DNA from: Zingiber officinale
Taxonomy: Eukaryota > Streptophyta > Magnoliopsida > Zingiberales > Zingiberaceae
Direction of reading: 5' to 3'
NCBI RefSeq assembly: GCF_018446385.1
Contig: NC_056002.1
Coordinates: 12,472,894-12,536,893 of the forward strand
Length of the DNA: 64,000 nucleotides
Position numbers and translations under genes: made by a program. Shown here piece after piece: positions 35,408 through 46,416 of the stretch (position 1 is the stretch's first letter; the number at the start of each line of letters is the position of its first letter). Below the pieces are notes generated by a model, which saw only the letters and a program-made list of their open reading frames with translations, had not been told where the DNA came from and did no database searches.

Positions 35408-35570
35408 GGTTCGGATGCCTGGGAAATGATGACTGATCAGAGGAGTTGGTTGGCGGTAGGGTTATATTCGGTAATATACATCACTTACCTGCGCCTTTTG
35501 ATAAATACAAAACCGTGATACGTTTTTTGATAAATACATTAACTTTAGTACGTCTTTTCATAAATTACCA
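35408..35570 (-). repeat. right terminal inverted repeat of the MULE
   Basis: Reverse complement of the left end; strong over about 80 bp, weak to about 160 bp. The 9-bp duplication CTAAATCAA follows at 35571-35579. Confidence 0.82.
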
Positions 35571-35620
35571 CTAAATCAATTGTTAAAATATAACAATTGA
35601 TTTGAATATTATTCATCAGC

Positions 35621-35692
<72 letters not shown>
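35621..35692. repeat. (ATA)24 microsatellite
   Basis: Uninterrupted 72-bp trinucleotide run just outside the MULE. It creates a spurious poly-Asn ORF. Confidence 0.97.
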
Positions 35693-35693
<1 letters not shown>

Positions 35694-36775
35694 AGAGAGT
35701 TTATATCTTCAAATATTATTTTCATACGTCTTGTTAGACATAATAATTTTTAAACACGAATTCTTTAATCCATGGTTAAAATTGCAGCGAATATATAATT
35801 TGATAATTTTGAAATTTATATACCGGATTTGAGTATTGGATAACTATGAGTATGGTTCAGTAATTTGTCAATTTTTCTATTTGACTTGTTAGTTCATGAG
35901 GGTGAAAGTTTTCAGTGTCTGTATCGGTCAAATCATGGTAGATGTGCGTCATTAAGTAAAGTCAACTTCCAATAGTATCTACTCATTTATGCTCTCTTTA
36001 TGGGATGAAAGGAAAGAAAGGAAAGAAATACAGGTGGAGTGGAGAAGGAAAAAAAAAAAAAACCCTAGCCGAGAGCTCACAACTATTATTATTACTATTT
36101 TATTAATCCAGTATCCAAATTCCTATTAATTTTAAAGGTGAGTGACGTTCCATAGTTCGTCCATCGATAAATTTAAAGATGTTCAGATGTCTTTTAGATA
36201 TTCAATTTATAACTAAGGGATAATAAATTTTTACGCTGTCCGTCACAAGTGCAAGAACGGAGTTAAGTTATTAGTTTAGTGTAGGTAAATTACAACTACT
36301 GCCGATGGATACATTGTAGAGGATGTCTCCCTCAGTCTAATTTTGATGGCAAACCCGATAGTATTGTAACGGTTGAAGCTCTTCACTTTACAAGTCGCTT
36401 ACGTAATATGAAGGTAGTATAGTCAAAATTATATATTATATTATTTCAGAGACATCACTTTTAAAATGTGAAAATCATACATATGTAAAGTTAACATGAT
36501 CAAAATCATATATTGAGATCATGTGACATTATAATTTTAGCAAGGAATCCTGCACAAGGTAATAAGGATAGTATTTTCATTGATTAGTTATGACACCCAC
36601 ATAAGGTCAATCTAGCTAGAGCATTACAATAGTTTAGACTATCGATAACACAATTTGATTTTTTTTTTTTCCATTCTTCCCTCCTAGAATTTAATAACTC
36701 CAGTAAATTTTTAATTTACTCAATACTACACTGGGAAAAGAGGTATGATATGACATGTACCTTGAATTCGCTTTG
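35693..36775. other. AT-rich intergenic DNA
   Basis: No ORF, domain or clear repeat boundary is seen. Confidence 0.4.
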
Positions 36776-36783
36776 GTCTCAGG

Positions 36784-37316
36784 TAGGGATGTAAATGAAC
36801 TGAACCGAGTCGAACAGTATTAGGCTCGAGCTCGATTTGTTTAAGTTATATATCGAGCTTTTATCACAAGGCTCGAGCTCAGCTCGTTATTAGCTCGATT
36901 ATCAAAGTTAACAAGCTTAACTCGTTAAGCGAGCTCGGATTCGTTTTCAGACTCGTTTAGAGCTCGTTTTTTACTCATTTTAGAACTCATTTTTTGACTC
37001 ATTTTAAAGCTCATTTTAAGGCTTGTTTTAAAGTTCGTTTTGGAGCTCGTTTTTTTAGCTCGTTTTAGAGCTCATTTTTTGACTCGGTTTAAGGCTCATT
37101 TTAAGGTTCGTTTTTTGGCTCGTGAGCCTATAAACGAACATGTTCGCGAGCTCACGAGCCAAATATCCTTAAGCTCGAGCTCAGCTCGATAAAACTGTCG
37201 AACTCGAAATCGAACTCGAATTCGGCTCGATAAAATAAACGAACGAACTCCAACGAACTTTTTACCTAATCGAGCTCCAAACAATTCGCAAACCGTTTGG
37301 TTCATTTACATCCATA
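36784..37316. mobile_element. hAT-type non-autonomous element 1, 533 bp
   Basis: Ends TAGGGATGTAAATGAACTGA and, inverted, TATGGATGTAAATGAACCAA. Exact 8-bp target duplication GTCTCAGG at 36776-36783 and 37317-37324, the hAT length. The interior is a degenerate array of GAGCTCGTTTT / GCTCATTTTAA motifs. Confidence 0.9.
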
Positions 37317-37324
37317 GTCTCAGG

Positions 37325-38020
37325 ACTAGACCCAAAAACTATGAATATGGAGCATGAATAACAGTGAGCTGTGAGCACTCTTCTCCCTCTCTCTCGTTGA
37401 CATTTTTTCAAACACCTAAAGATTGTATTATTTCTGTATAGTATTTTTAGCTGCCGACACTGGGCCGGGCTGGCTCCATCCTAGTGCAAGTGTTTTCTGA
37501 TTTATTTGGTGGTAGATGAAAAATTTTTATGGAATCGAATCAGTTCACTCCAACTTCGATATTATCTAATCTGATTAATTATTTTTTTCCATCGATAAAT
37601 TTAAAAGTGTACATAATAATTCGTCCAACAGCTGACTTTCACAGCTAGAGTTCACGGTAAAGCCAGTCTTGTCCCAGTTCGAGCTCACAATTATGAATTT
37701 ATGATTCCTAACTAGGTCATGAATTTACTCTGGGCACGAATGATTCGCAAGATGGCCAGCGGCTACAATTTACTATCAGACGAAGCTTGCAACCGTGATT
37801 CATGGCTGGACTAGAGCTCGCAGCCACGATTTTTGTAACAGGGAGCTCACAGTTGCGAGTTTACCAGGAGTTAGTTTTGTGAGAGAAAGGGTAAAAATCA
37901 GAAGGTCTGTTTTTTTATTTCCAAATCATTAAAAAGTGTTCTATTTTAATTTTTTAATCAAAAGAATGTCTTCTCAAGTATGTACAATTACTTAACTACT
38001 CTAATTCTCATTTTTAGAGA
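37325..38020. other. intergenic DNA
   Basis: It holds loose repeats of GAGCTCACA/GAGCTCGCA (37640-37860) and no gene. Confidence 0.4.
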
Positions 38021-38029
38021 AAATTTATA

Positions 38030-38880
38030 TGCAGTCCCTAATAAATTTTTTTTTATATATAGTCTCTATTGATAAAAATTTTTGTTTTCACTTCTCAATC
38101 AAATAAATGGACATTAATTTACCTAATTACTTATGATATTTTTAGATATAAAAAGTCTAAAAATATGTATAATTTTTTTTTAATTCATCATATTAAATTA
38201 GAATTTAGTATATTTTCTATCAAATCGAACAGACTCTTTTCAGGATGAAAAATATATTAGATTTTCTTTAAATAATACTCAATTGGATAGAAAACATATT
38301 AAATTTTCTTTAAATGATGTTGAATTTAGGAGAAATTATATTAAGTAGGAAAAAATCATGCTCAATTTGATAGAAAATACACTTGATTCTAGTTTAAAGT
38401 GCTGAATTTAAAAGAAATTATACCCACTTTTAGGCTTTTTGTACTTAAAAATATATAAGGGACAATTTTGATAGAAAATATACTCAATTCTAGTTTAAAG
38501 TGCTTATTTACGAGTAATTGTACTCATTTTTAGATTTATTGGACCTAAAAAATCTGAGGGCCAATTAAAAAGATATGCTCAATTTGATAGAAAATATATT
38601 CGATTCTATTTTAAAGTGTTAAATTTAACATGAATTATATCTATTTTTGAACTTTTTGTACCTAAAAATAATATGAGCAGTAATTTTGATAGAAAATATA
38701 CTCGATTCTAGTTTAAAGTGTTGAATTTAAGAGGAATTATACTCATTTTTAGACTTTTTGTACCTGAAAAATCTGAGAGACAATTAGATAATGATATTTG
38801 TATGAGGGAGTTGAAGCAAATAAAATTTTACATGCAGAGAGTGAAAATAAAATTTTTTGGACACAAGGATTGCATGTAAA
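38030..38880. repeat. AT-rich element with internal tandem repeat of about 110 bp
   Basis: TTTGATAGAAAATA recurs at about 38360, 38465, 38580 and 38685, with AGTTTAAAGTG and ACTCATTTTTAGA following at fixed distances. The two outer parts look inverted to each other (GCAGTCCCTAATAAA...TTTTGTTTTCAC against the reverse of GTGAAAATAAAATTT...GGATTGCATG). No transposase is present. Confidence 0.65.
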
Positions 38881-39003
38881 GTAAATATTGTGATTAGAGA
38901 TTTTTCTCTAATTTACCGTCATTTTTATCTCTTGTCTAAATCTTTCATTTAATTTCTAAATCGACTATATATATTATAACAACTACTATTTTATAACTAT
39001 TAC

Positions 39004-39637
39004 TAGGGCTGTAAATGAATCAAGTGTTCGTGAACAAGCTTGGTGTTCGGATTGGTAAGAGCTTGTTTATATTCGTTCACTATACATAAGATTGATTAAA
39101 CAAACAAGCTTGAACATCTCGTTAAGCTAAACAAACAAGCTTGAACACATATGTATTCAGCTCGTTGACGTTCGTGAACAACGTTCATGAACAATGTTCA
39201 CGAACCATATTTATTAATAAAGTCTTTTCAATATGCTAAATAAATAATAAAATAAATAAATAAATTTAAATGATCAATCTTAATAACCAATCAAACAATT
39301 AAAAGTTTCAAACAATCAAACAAGCTTGAATTGAGAGCTTGATAACATCTAAACGAATCAAGCTCAAACCAAGCTCAAGCCAAACTCGAACCAAGCTCAA
39401 ACCAAGCTCAAGCCCAGCTTGAATTGAGAGCTTGATAACATCTAAACGAACCAAGCTCAAGCCAAGTTTCAAACAAGCTCAAGCTCAAGCTCAAAAAAAA
39501 AATAAACCAAGCCAAGCTTGAACACTCATTTCAAAAGCTTAATTCATTTTAAGCTCGGCTCGGCTCGGCTCGGTTATCTTATCAAACAAGCTTGAACACC
39601 CCAAAGTTCGGCTCGGCTTGGCTTGTTTACAGCCCTA
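39004..39637. mobile_element. hAT-type non-autonomous element 2, 634 bp
   Basis: Ends TAGGGCTGTAAATGAATCAA and, inverted, TAGGGCTGTAAACAAGCC. Exact 8-bp target duplication ACTATTAC at 38996-39003 and 39638-39645. The interior is rich in CAAGCTTGAAC / AAGCTCAAGCC repeats. Confidence 0.9.
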
Positions 39638-40088
39638 ACTATTACAATAATATGTATCATCAAGTTGTGTTAGTCTCAGCTATTGACTCAAAAAATACGT
39701 TTAAAACTTTTAAGATAGATGAATATAGTTGAATCTATATTATAGTAATTATAAAATTATATCTACTGTATTGAATATTTTTAAATAAATTAAGTTTGTA
39801 TTGTAACAATTACGATTTTGTAGCTGCTATAACATGTATAATAACTATAAAATACTAATAATTCCATATCCATGGGGTCGATACTAGGGGGTCGCTAAGG
39901 TAACAGATTTATCTTTTTATAAAATACTAACAATACTGAACAGTACTTGAAAGCAATTAAGTAATTTACATATGATTGAATAGTGGAATGAATTTTTTTT
40001 TAAAATGAGACGTCTTTGATGATTTAGAAAAACAAAGACACCCTTTTTAACTTTGGTGCAAATTTCATTACGTCTGATTTCATACGGG

Positions 40089-40596
40089 TAGGGGGTGTAA
40101 TTGAGCCGAGTCGAGCCGAACTTTTGAATGTTTGAACTTGACTCGTTTATAATCGAGCCGAGCTCGAGTTTTATTTAACGAATATATTCATGGCTCACAA
40201 GCTTATTCGAGCTTTTATCGAGCTAAACGAACTTAATAAGTATAAATTATAAATTTAAATATTTATTAAAAATTAAATTATATATTTAGAGAAAATCATA
40301 ATATTTTTATTAAAATTTATAATTTTATTCTAATAAATAAATTTAATATATTTGTCTATATTTTTTATAAGTAGAGTATAAAATCTATAAATTTAATATT
40401 AAAACTATTAATTTTTTTTAATTTAAAAATTGATTCATGAGCTTAACGAACGTGTTCACGAGCTAACGAACCGAGTATTACGAAGCTTGAGCTTGGTTTA
40501 TTTATCTTAACGAGCATCATTAAACGAGTTCAAATGAGCTTTTATCGAATCGAGTTTCGAATAGCTCACAAGCGGCTTGGTTCATTTACACCCCTA
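40089..40596. mobile_element. hAT-type non-autonomous element 3, 508 bp
   Basis: Ends TAGGGGGTGTAATTGAGCCG and, inverted, TAGGGGTGTAAATGAACCAA. Flanks CATACGGG (40081-40088) and CATACGGA (40597-40604) match in 7 of 8 bases. The interior has GAGCTTTTATCGAG-type repeats. Confidence 0.87.
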
Positions 40597-40604
40597 CATA
40601 CGGA

Positions 40605-42030
40605 CAATAAATATATGTACGGATTCTAAACAAACAATTTAGATCAATTTTAAATTTTAAATTTTAAATTATTTTAATTTTATTTATTTTTGATTTTTTT
40701 AATTATATATCTTATTTTTTAAAAACCCAATTGATTCTTTCTTTTTTTAATTTGATCTCTAAAAAACATACACCCTAATAATTATCAATAATATCTTAAT
40801 TTTTTATTTTTTCATTAGCATTCTCTTTTTTTTTTCTCTCACCCGATGATCTCGTGTGTTTTCTCTCTCTTGTCAATAATACTTTCAAAGGACGTCATTT
40901 TTCTTTCTCATTCTTTCTTCCCATTTTAGATAAGAACATAAAGAATAAGGATTTTTATTCATTTGATTTGATACAAAATAATATATTAATTTTTTAAAAC
41001 ATTAAATTTATTCCGAATATTAAAAAGACATTATTCAATAAAAATATGAACTATATAGATTTATTATTAATATTAAAAATAAAATCTCAAAAGAATCAAT
41101 TGAACATTTAAATGAAAAATCACTTAAATTTTTCTTAGAAGATAATATACTTTAGAAAAAAATATAAATAATAAATTCAAATTAAAATCAATACTTGAGA
41201 TATTAAAAATATTTTTTATACAATAACTTATAATACTACTAATAATATTTATTAATATAAAGTTATCATAAAAAAGCTTTCAAAATTAAAATTAATAAAA
41301 TTTTATTTATGTCCAATAATATCGTATAAAAATAAATAATTTAATAATTTTATCCCCGGAAAAAATTATTATCAAGCTTAAATATAAAATTTTAATTAAT
41401 TTTTTTGATCTCAAAAAATTAAAAAAATTATATAAAATAAATTAATAATATTTTTTTAAAAAAAAAATTGCCTAAGGCCTCCGAACCATTTGAGAAGGGC
41501 CTGGGCGCTCCAAATTTCCCTGGCTGATTATTGCTCGGCTCTATAAATCGTGGGCACCATGCTACACTCACTCTCTTCACAGTCTTTTGATTGCTTCCTC
41601 TTACATAGCACAACGACAACTTTAGCAACTTCCGCGCGCGCAGAGAGAGAGAGAGTCTGTCGACAACTAAACTTTCTCATACCAACTCAGGTGCACTCAA
41701 CCAGATCCTTGGTCCACCTTAGTCGAAGTGGATCCACCTTAGGCAGCAAGCTCAACCACCTCTCGATCTATCTCGACTAAGTACATCTACCTCATACCAA
41801 AACAAGCTCACTAGGACACTACTACTCATCTTCCTAAGTTTCGAGTATAGGTTCGAGCCAAGTTAATCTAACTGGTACATGTGTTTGCAAATACCCATGC
41901 TCATGCACACAATTTCTTTCACACCAACAAATTAACCAAGATGAGATGAAGCAAAACTCTAGATCAAAAAGCATTTTCTGATCCACTGCCTTCATTATTT
42001 ATCATATGATAAAAGACGATTCGTTCACCT
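40605..42030. other. AT-rich intergenic DNA with one promoter-like patch
   Basis: Most of it is very AT-rich without ORFs. At 41540-41546 CTATAAAT is followed by a CT- and GAGA-rich stretch (41560-41660) that looks like a TATA promoter and leader, but no coding sequence follows. It may be a decayed LTR or a non-coding transcript start. Confidence 0.35.
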
Positions 42031-42039
42031 CTCGTGCCC

Positions 42040-42207
42040 CAATTAACTCATCTTTAAATTAATATGATGGAGATAAATCACGGATGACTACTAGTCATTA
42101 ATGCAAATGGTAAAGCATGAGAAAATGTATGCTCGAACACACCGAATTTCGATCCAAGACCTCGTGTGACAATACCTTATATCTTAACCATTGCTACGAA
42201 GAAATGC
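42040..42207 (-). mobile_element. degenerate tRNA-derived SINE
   Basis: It shares GGAG.TAAATCACGGATGACTACTA, the B-box-like TTTCGATCC region and GACCTC.TG.TGACAA with the better copy at 42225-42436; the A-box end is diverged. Confidence 0.5.
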
Positions 42208-42224
42208 TTTCATTGTCTATCATG

Positions 42225-42436
42225 GGGACAAAAGGCGAATACACTCGTCCCTAGCGCCCTCGTCAATCCGTCCCAAGGTCAACACGGAGGAGGTAAATCA
42301 CAGACGGCTACTAACATTTGGAACAGTGACTAACACATAAAGGAGGCATTTATCTCGACTTTGTCAAGATTCGAATCTCAGACCTCATGATGACAACGCC
42401 TCATGCGCTAGCCACTAGACTCGTTCGAGGGGCCTC
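42225..42436 (-). mobile_element. tRNA-derived SINE with 17-bp target duplication
   Basis: The minus strand has A box TGGCTAGCGCATGAGG and B box region AGATTCGAATCTTG, then a unique body and a short tail. It is flanked by TTTCATTGTCTATCATG (42208-42224) and TTTCATTATCTATCATG (42437-42453). It is the same family as 7915-8123. Confidence 0.8.
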
Positions 42437-42453
42437 TTTCATTATCTATCATG

Positions 42454-42494
42454 ATGACAAAAAGATAAATACGCTCATCCTCAGTGCCCCCGTC
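42454..42494 (-). repeat. SINE tail fragment, 5'-truncated
   Basis: It matches the tail region of the SINE at 42225 (ACAAAAAGATAAATACGCTC, then the CCTCAGTGCCCCCGTC part). A third copy of the same 17-mer (42495-42511) follows, so it looks like a second, truncated insertion at the same site. Confidence 0.6.
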
Positions 42495-42511
42495 TTTCAT
42501 TGTCTATCATG

Positions 42512-45500
42512 CTCCTATCACACTGGATCATATTTTTCATTTATTAAATTTTTATGAACTGTCCTCAAGATCCCCCTTCGCTTCCAATTAAAAGCCATGG
42601 TTAATGCCCACCAGTGCCGCATTCTCCTCTTTTTCAGCAGACACAAGCTTGAATGCACTTAAACCAAGCTGCTGCGACCTCACCCGCACTTAACTCAGCT
42701 GTTCACAATTAACCCTGCTCTCTGCCTTCACCCTCTCATGTCAATTTCATGAGTTCATCACTAGCTCTTCCTCTCACTGGCAATTCAGCAAGCAACATAA
42801 CTCCTTCCTCATTAAGACACCATCCCGAGTCAAAGAGACTGCACCATGTCCTCTATGTTGCTATTTCTCCTCCCCTCCAGATGCTGCTCGTGCTTCCTCC
42901 TACGAGAGCCATGAGCTTCTGAATTGCACAATCTGTGGAGGCAGGCAAGTGACAGTGGCCGCCTTTACTGGGACTCAATAGTGAGCAGCCATAGTAGTTG
43001 ATTCTCCCTGCTCTGTGGGAAAAAGATAAGAGAGGAGCATTTAAGCATGAGTGATCACAGCTCACAACCTCATATCATGCAGCTATTTAATGTTCTTGAA
43101 TGAGGAGGTTTAATATCTGTGGCAAGTAGCGTATTCCAATTAAGTTGCCTAGAGTATCAAAGTTGGTTGACGTCCCCTTGAATGGCCTATCAATGCAAAC
43201 TTCAGATAACAAACACCTTTCTACCTCTCTTCTTTCACTTAAATCAACTAACTCAGACTAGATTTGCTAACACTCTTACAGCCGGTGTTTTTGAAACTAG
43301 GCTCGGATAGTTGTGGTCCTTCTCCTTGGCTAAGTGTTAATTCGTAAAGAAAAAAAATACATCCATTAACTTCTCGACCATCCTCTGTTAAAATGTTATG
43401 TGGCATCCATATCTTATCATGCCACGGTAGATTAAAATTTAGTTTACCTGATTGTGATACCTGGTAAAACCAACATAGGCCAAGGCTTTGCTAGTTAATC
43501 AATTAACCCTTTTGAAGGCATTGTCTGTATTAAGGTCCTTTGGAATCTTTCACAAGCTCGCTCTTTAACTTTCACTAATTGAAATATCTAGAGGAACCTC
43601 TAAATCTTGTCAGCAAACATAAAAAATCCAAGTGACAAAAACATTGTGGCCTTTGACTTTGATTTGGTTTCAACCTTCACAAGAGCTTAACTTTTGCAGG
43701 GTGAAAGAGAACTGCAACTTTTTGTGAAAGCTGGAGAGTAATGAAGCCCACAAGCCTTCCAGCTTTGAATCAATCAATGCCTTCTTAATTTCTGATGTCC
43801 ACATGCATGAACAAACACCAAACTGCTTATAAATACTGACTTAACTTACTAATACAGTAATGCGATGTGATCAAGTCAGAACCATTTGCATTGAGTATGA
43901 ACCTTCAATGCTCTCTATTAATTTTTTCCAGCTGTTGCTTAGCAGCTCAAATAAACAATAAAGTAAGCGCATTGTTTAAGGAAGTTGGGACTCTGTATTT
44001 GATCCATTGAAGTAAGTAGCTATTTTGGATATCAAAGAACAGTTCCAGGGATTTGAAAGAGATGCTGGTTAGTTAAAATATTGCATGAATCGAGAACATA
44101 GTAGATGAGTTGCTGACACCTGACATGGAACACTAGTTTTGAGGAGTCAGGTAAATTACAGGTTGGGTGTATCTCATGTTGGCCAAGAATTTTGAGTGGC
44201 GGGGTTTTAACGGTCGTGTTAGTATCTAGAGCTAGTCCTCAAGTTGAATACTCATTCGCACAAGAAAGGGCCGACTCAATTGTCCTCATATCTAAGTAGG
44301 AGAATATTTCTCAGTTTCAAGGGGATTCCTATTTGTGCCATTCGGAAGGAATTAGTAACTGGGAGAGCCCATGAATTGAGCACTCATGGCTAACTTATCC
44401 TCAGACCTAACTAGGAGAACCTCCCTCGGTCTCAAAGAATTCCTCCTATTCGCACCATGACACCTCATCCACACCCGATAGGCCAAAGTGCCCATTCTGA
44501 TCACACCAGAGGTCATTACTGTGACGTGCATCAGATCGTAACAAATGCTCGAGGCCTACTCTTAGGGCAAACAAATAGTCGAACACTATCAGACGTGCAC
44601 AGTTTCTGACGTGCACGGAACCTCACATCAAGGGATGACACTGTTATGCATGCTCCAATTTGATTCTCACCTGTTCTAGAACTAGTGCTAACTGCATTAA
44701 CATCATATGAATTGTGTACCTAGTGCCTTTTCAATTTGTAAGTTTTTCAATCATTTCCATTAGGTCGAATTGACTAACCACCACTCTAAGGTGATGGTGA
44801 AGGTGGGCATCCATTTAGTGGAAGAACTAGATGAATAATAGCTGATAAAATATGTTCAAAGTTGAAATGATCTCAAAATTAGACGCCAAATACAAGAAGA
44901 ATTTTATGATGATCTTCACGTATATAAGAACAGAACGGATAGCTATACCTTTGGCCTTCATCTCATCTTTTGCCTTTCAATTCCTCATTTCTTGTTTCAT
45001 CCTCTCAATTTATGGTTCTCCTTTATAAAAGCCTAAACCATTATACAACAAACAAAACTCACAATAATAACCATAAAATTAAACTGAAGATGAGGGAAAT
45101 GTATTATATATCCAACTCATGCCTTGCCTAATCTTTAATTCATCTACAGTTTGATATAATTATCTTTTACATATTTTTGAAGAAATGGAATACTTCTTTC
45201 AGAATTGGCACATTACATAAATGTCATTAATAGAGATTGGATGTATGAGCCAGACCAGACTGGCTGTAACTTTCATTAATTGGAAATAAATACCATTTAT
45301 TCAAAAGTAGCAGCCATTTAATAGCTCAGTTACTAATATACATGCATAAACAGTGCCCATTTATTCCCATTTACTCTATCAACCACGAAATATTCCATTT
45401 ACTTGACTTCCTTACGAACTGCACTACCCATGCATACAATTAAACTCCTTTCAAATAAAAGCTGAAACATCTGATTCAAATATTGAAAGAAAACTTGTCA

Positions 45501-45930
45501 TTTAAACAATCAAAGAACAAAGCCTGCGAACCTTAAATGCCAATTTATTATACACACTTGTGAATTAGTTTTACTGAATCCATCACAAGTCTGTTTGCTT
45601 TAACCCTTTAACAACCCCCTTAATCCCCTTTAAGGTGCTAAGTGCAAAGTGGAATTCTCACTAGTTCCTGAAGAACTGTACTTTAAAGACAGTTTATTTC
45701 AACAATGAATACATACCCAGGCCTTTCATTAAAGCGTCCGCTGCACCTCTTATTTCTTCTCCCTTCTACATTAAGAGCAGATGAACATAATTAAGGAGAT
45801 GAAAAACAATAACTAAACAAGAGAGAGTGAGTAAGAAGGCAAGCAATTAACAGCCGCAATAAAGAAGTTTCTGCTGTTGTATTAATGGAATCCCATCGCC
45901 CTTCCATTAATTCCCCCCTCTTCTTTATAT
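42512..45930. other. intergenic DNA upstream of the GIR1-like gene
   Basis: No gene is seen. At about 44260-44460 a stretch with CCTCA..CTAA.TAGGAGAA and TTCAA.GG.ATTCCT.TT..CCAT is repeated about 130 bp apart. The short ORFs have no recognisable domain. Confidence 0.4.
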
Positions 45931-45934
45931 AATG

Positions 45935-45942
45935 AAGCAGCA
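45935..45942 (+). promoter_or_regulatory. TATA box of the GIR1-like gene
   Basis: TTTATATAATG lies about 150 bp before the start codon. The 5' leader ends in a GATTAG splice-like acceptor just before the ATG, so a 5' UTR intron is possible. Confidence 0.55.
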
Positions 45943-46089
45943 AGCCGCTTCTGTTGTCCCGCGCTGTGCTGAAGAACCAAGCGTCTCAAGGTTTGCCATT
46001 GCCCAGATCTCTTTCCTTGATCCTTGGCTTAGCTGGTGTTTGTTTATTGCTAATTCGTTGTTTTGGTGGCGATTAGGCGTTCATTGACC

Positions 46090-46416
46090 ATGAGCCTGAA
46101 CCGCGGCAAGAACCCGAAGTTGGAGGTGAAGGTGAACGTGGCCGGGAGGCAGCGGCGGGCGCGAGGGGGGCCCTCGACGCGTGCGGAGGACGATGAGGAA
46201 GCATCGGTGTCGCCGCCGAGCTCGTGTGTGTCTTCGGAGGAGGGCGAAAGCAAGTCGCCGGATGCGACAGCGTCGTCCCCGCCGATGATGCTCGCCGGCT
46301 GCCCACACTGCCTCATGTACGTCATGCTCTCCGAGAAGGACCCCAAGTGCCCTAAGTGCAAGAGCACGGTGCTCGTCGACTTCCACTGCACCGGCAAGTC
46401 GTCCCGGGGGAGCTAG
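46090..46416 (+). CDS. GIR1/GIR2-like small transcriptional co-repressor, 108 aa
   Basis: The family (GL2-INTERACTING REPRESSOR) links an N-terminal EAR-type motif to a conserved C-terminal Cys region and represses root-hair and other genes through TOPLESS-type co-repressors. Here: start MSLNRGKNPKLEVKVNVAG; a Ser-rich middle with SPPSSCVSSE (residues 41-50); then MLAGCPHCLMYVMLSEKDPK and CPKCKSTVLVDF with C71, C74, C87, C90, a likely zinc site. The EAR site reads LEVKVNV, whereas LELKLNL is usual, so the Leu pattern is weakened. A TTG/GTG upstream in frame is not needed as a start; the ATG at 46090 gives the family length. The GC-rich coding part contrasts with the AT-rich flanks, as in many monocot genes. 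Confidence 0.85.
   Translation: MSLNRGKNPKLEVKVNVAGRQRRARGGPSTRAEDDEEASVSPPSSCVSSEEGESKSPDATASSPPMMLAGCPHCLMYVMLSEKDPKCPKCKSTVLVDFHCTGKSSRGS

Larger units (their letters stand above)
8935..35570. mobile_element. giant Mutator-like element (MULE), 26.6 kb, with Ulp1-like genes and a nested gypsy
   Basis: Ends: bases from 8935 inward (AATTTACCAAAAGACGTACT...) match the reverse complement from 35570 inward over about 80 bp with roughly 10 mismatches. The match resumes weakly to about 165 bp (GCATCCAAGCC at 9090 against GCATCCGAACC). Immediately outside both ends is the identical 9-mer CTAAATCAA (8926-8934 and 35571-35579); 9 bp is the Mutator target-duplication length. Contents: mudrA-like transposase near the left end (+), Ulp1-like gene near the right end (-), a second Ulp1-like gene in the middle between inverted hairpin arrays, and a 10-kb gypsy element (12213-22212) inserted later. 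Without the gypsy the element is about 16.6 kb, long for a MULE. Confidence 0.85.

Noticed and set aside
35602-35832. Poly-Asn ORF
   Set aside because: Pure product of the (ATA)24 microsatellite.
42340-42430. tRNA gene
   Set aside because: A and B box-like motifs are present but the cloverleaf is not, and the sequence continues into a SINE body shared with 7915-8123.
42853-43065. Short ORF near 42.9 kb as a gene
   Set aside because: No motif, no promoter, no homologous family recognised.
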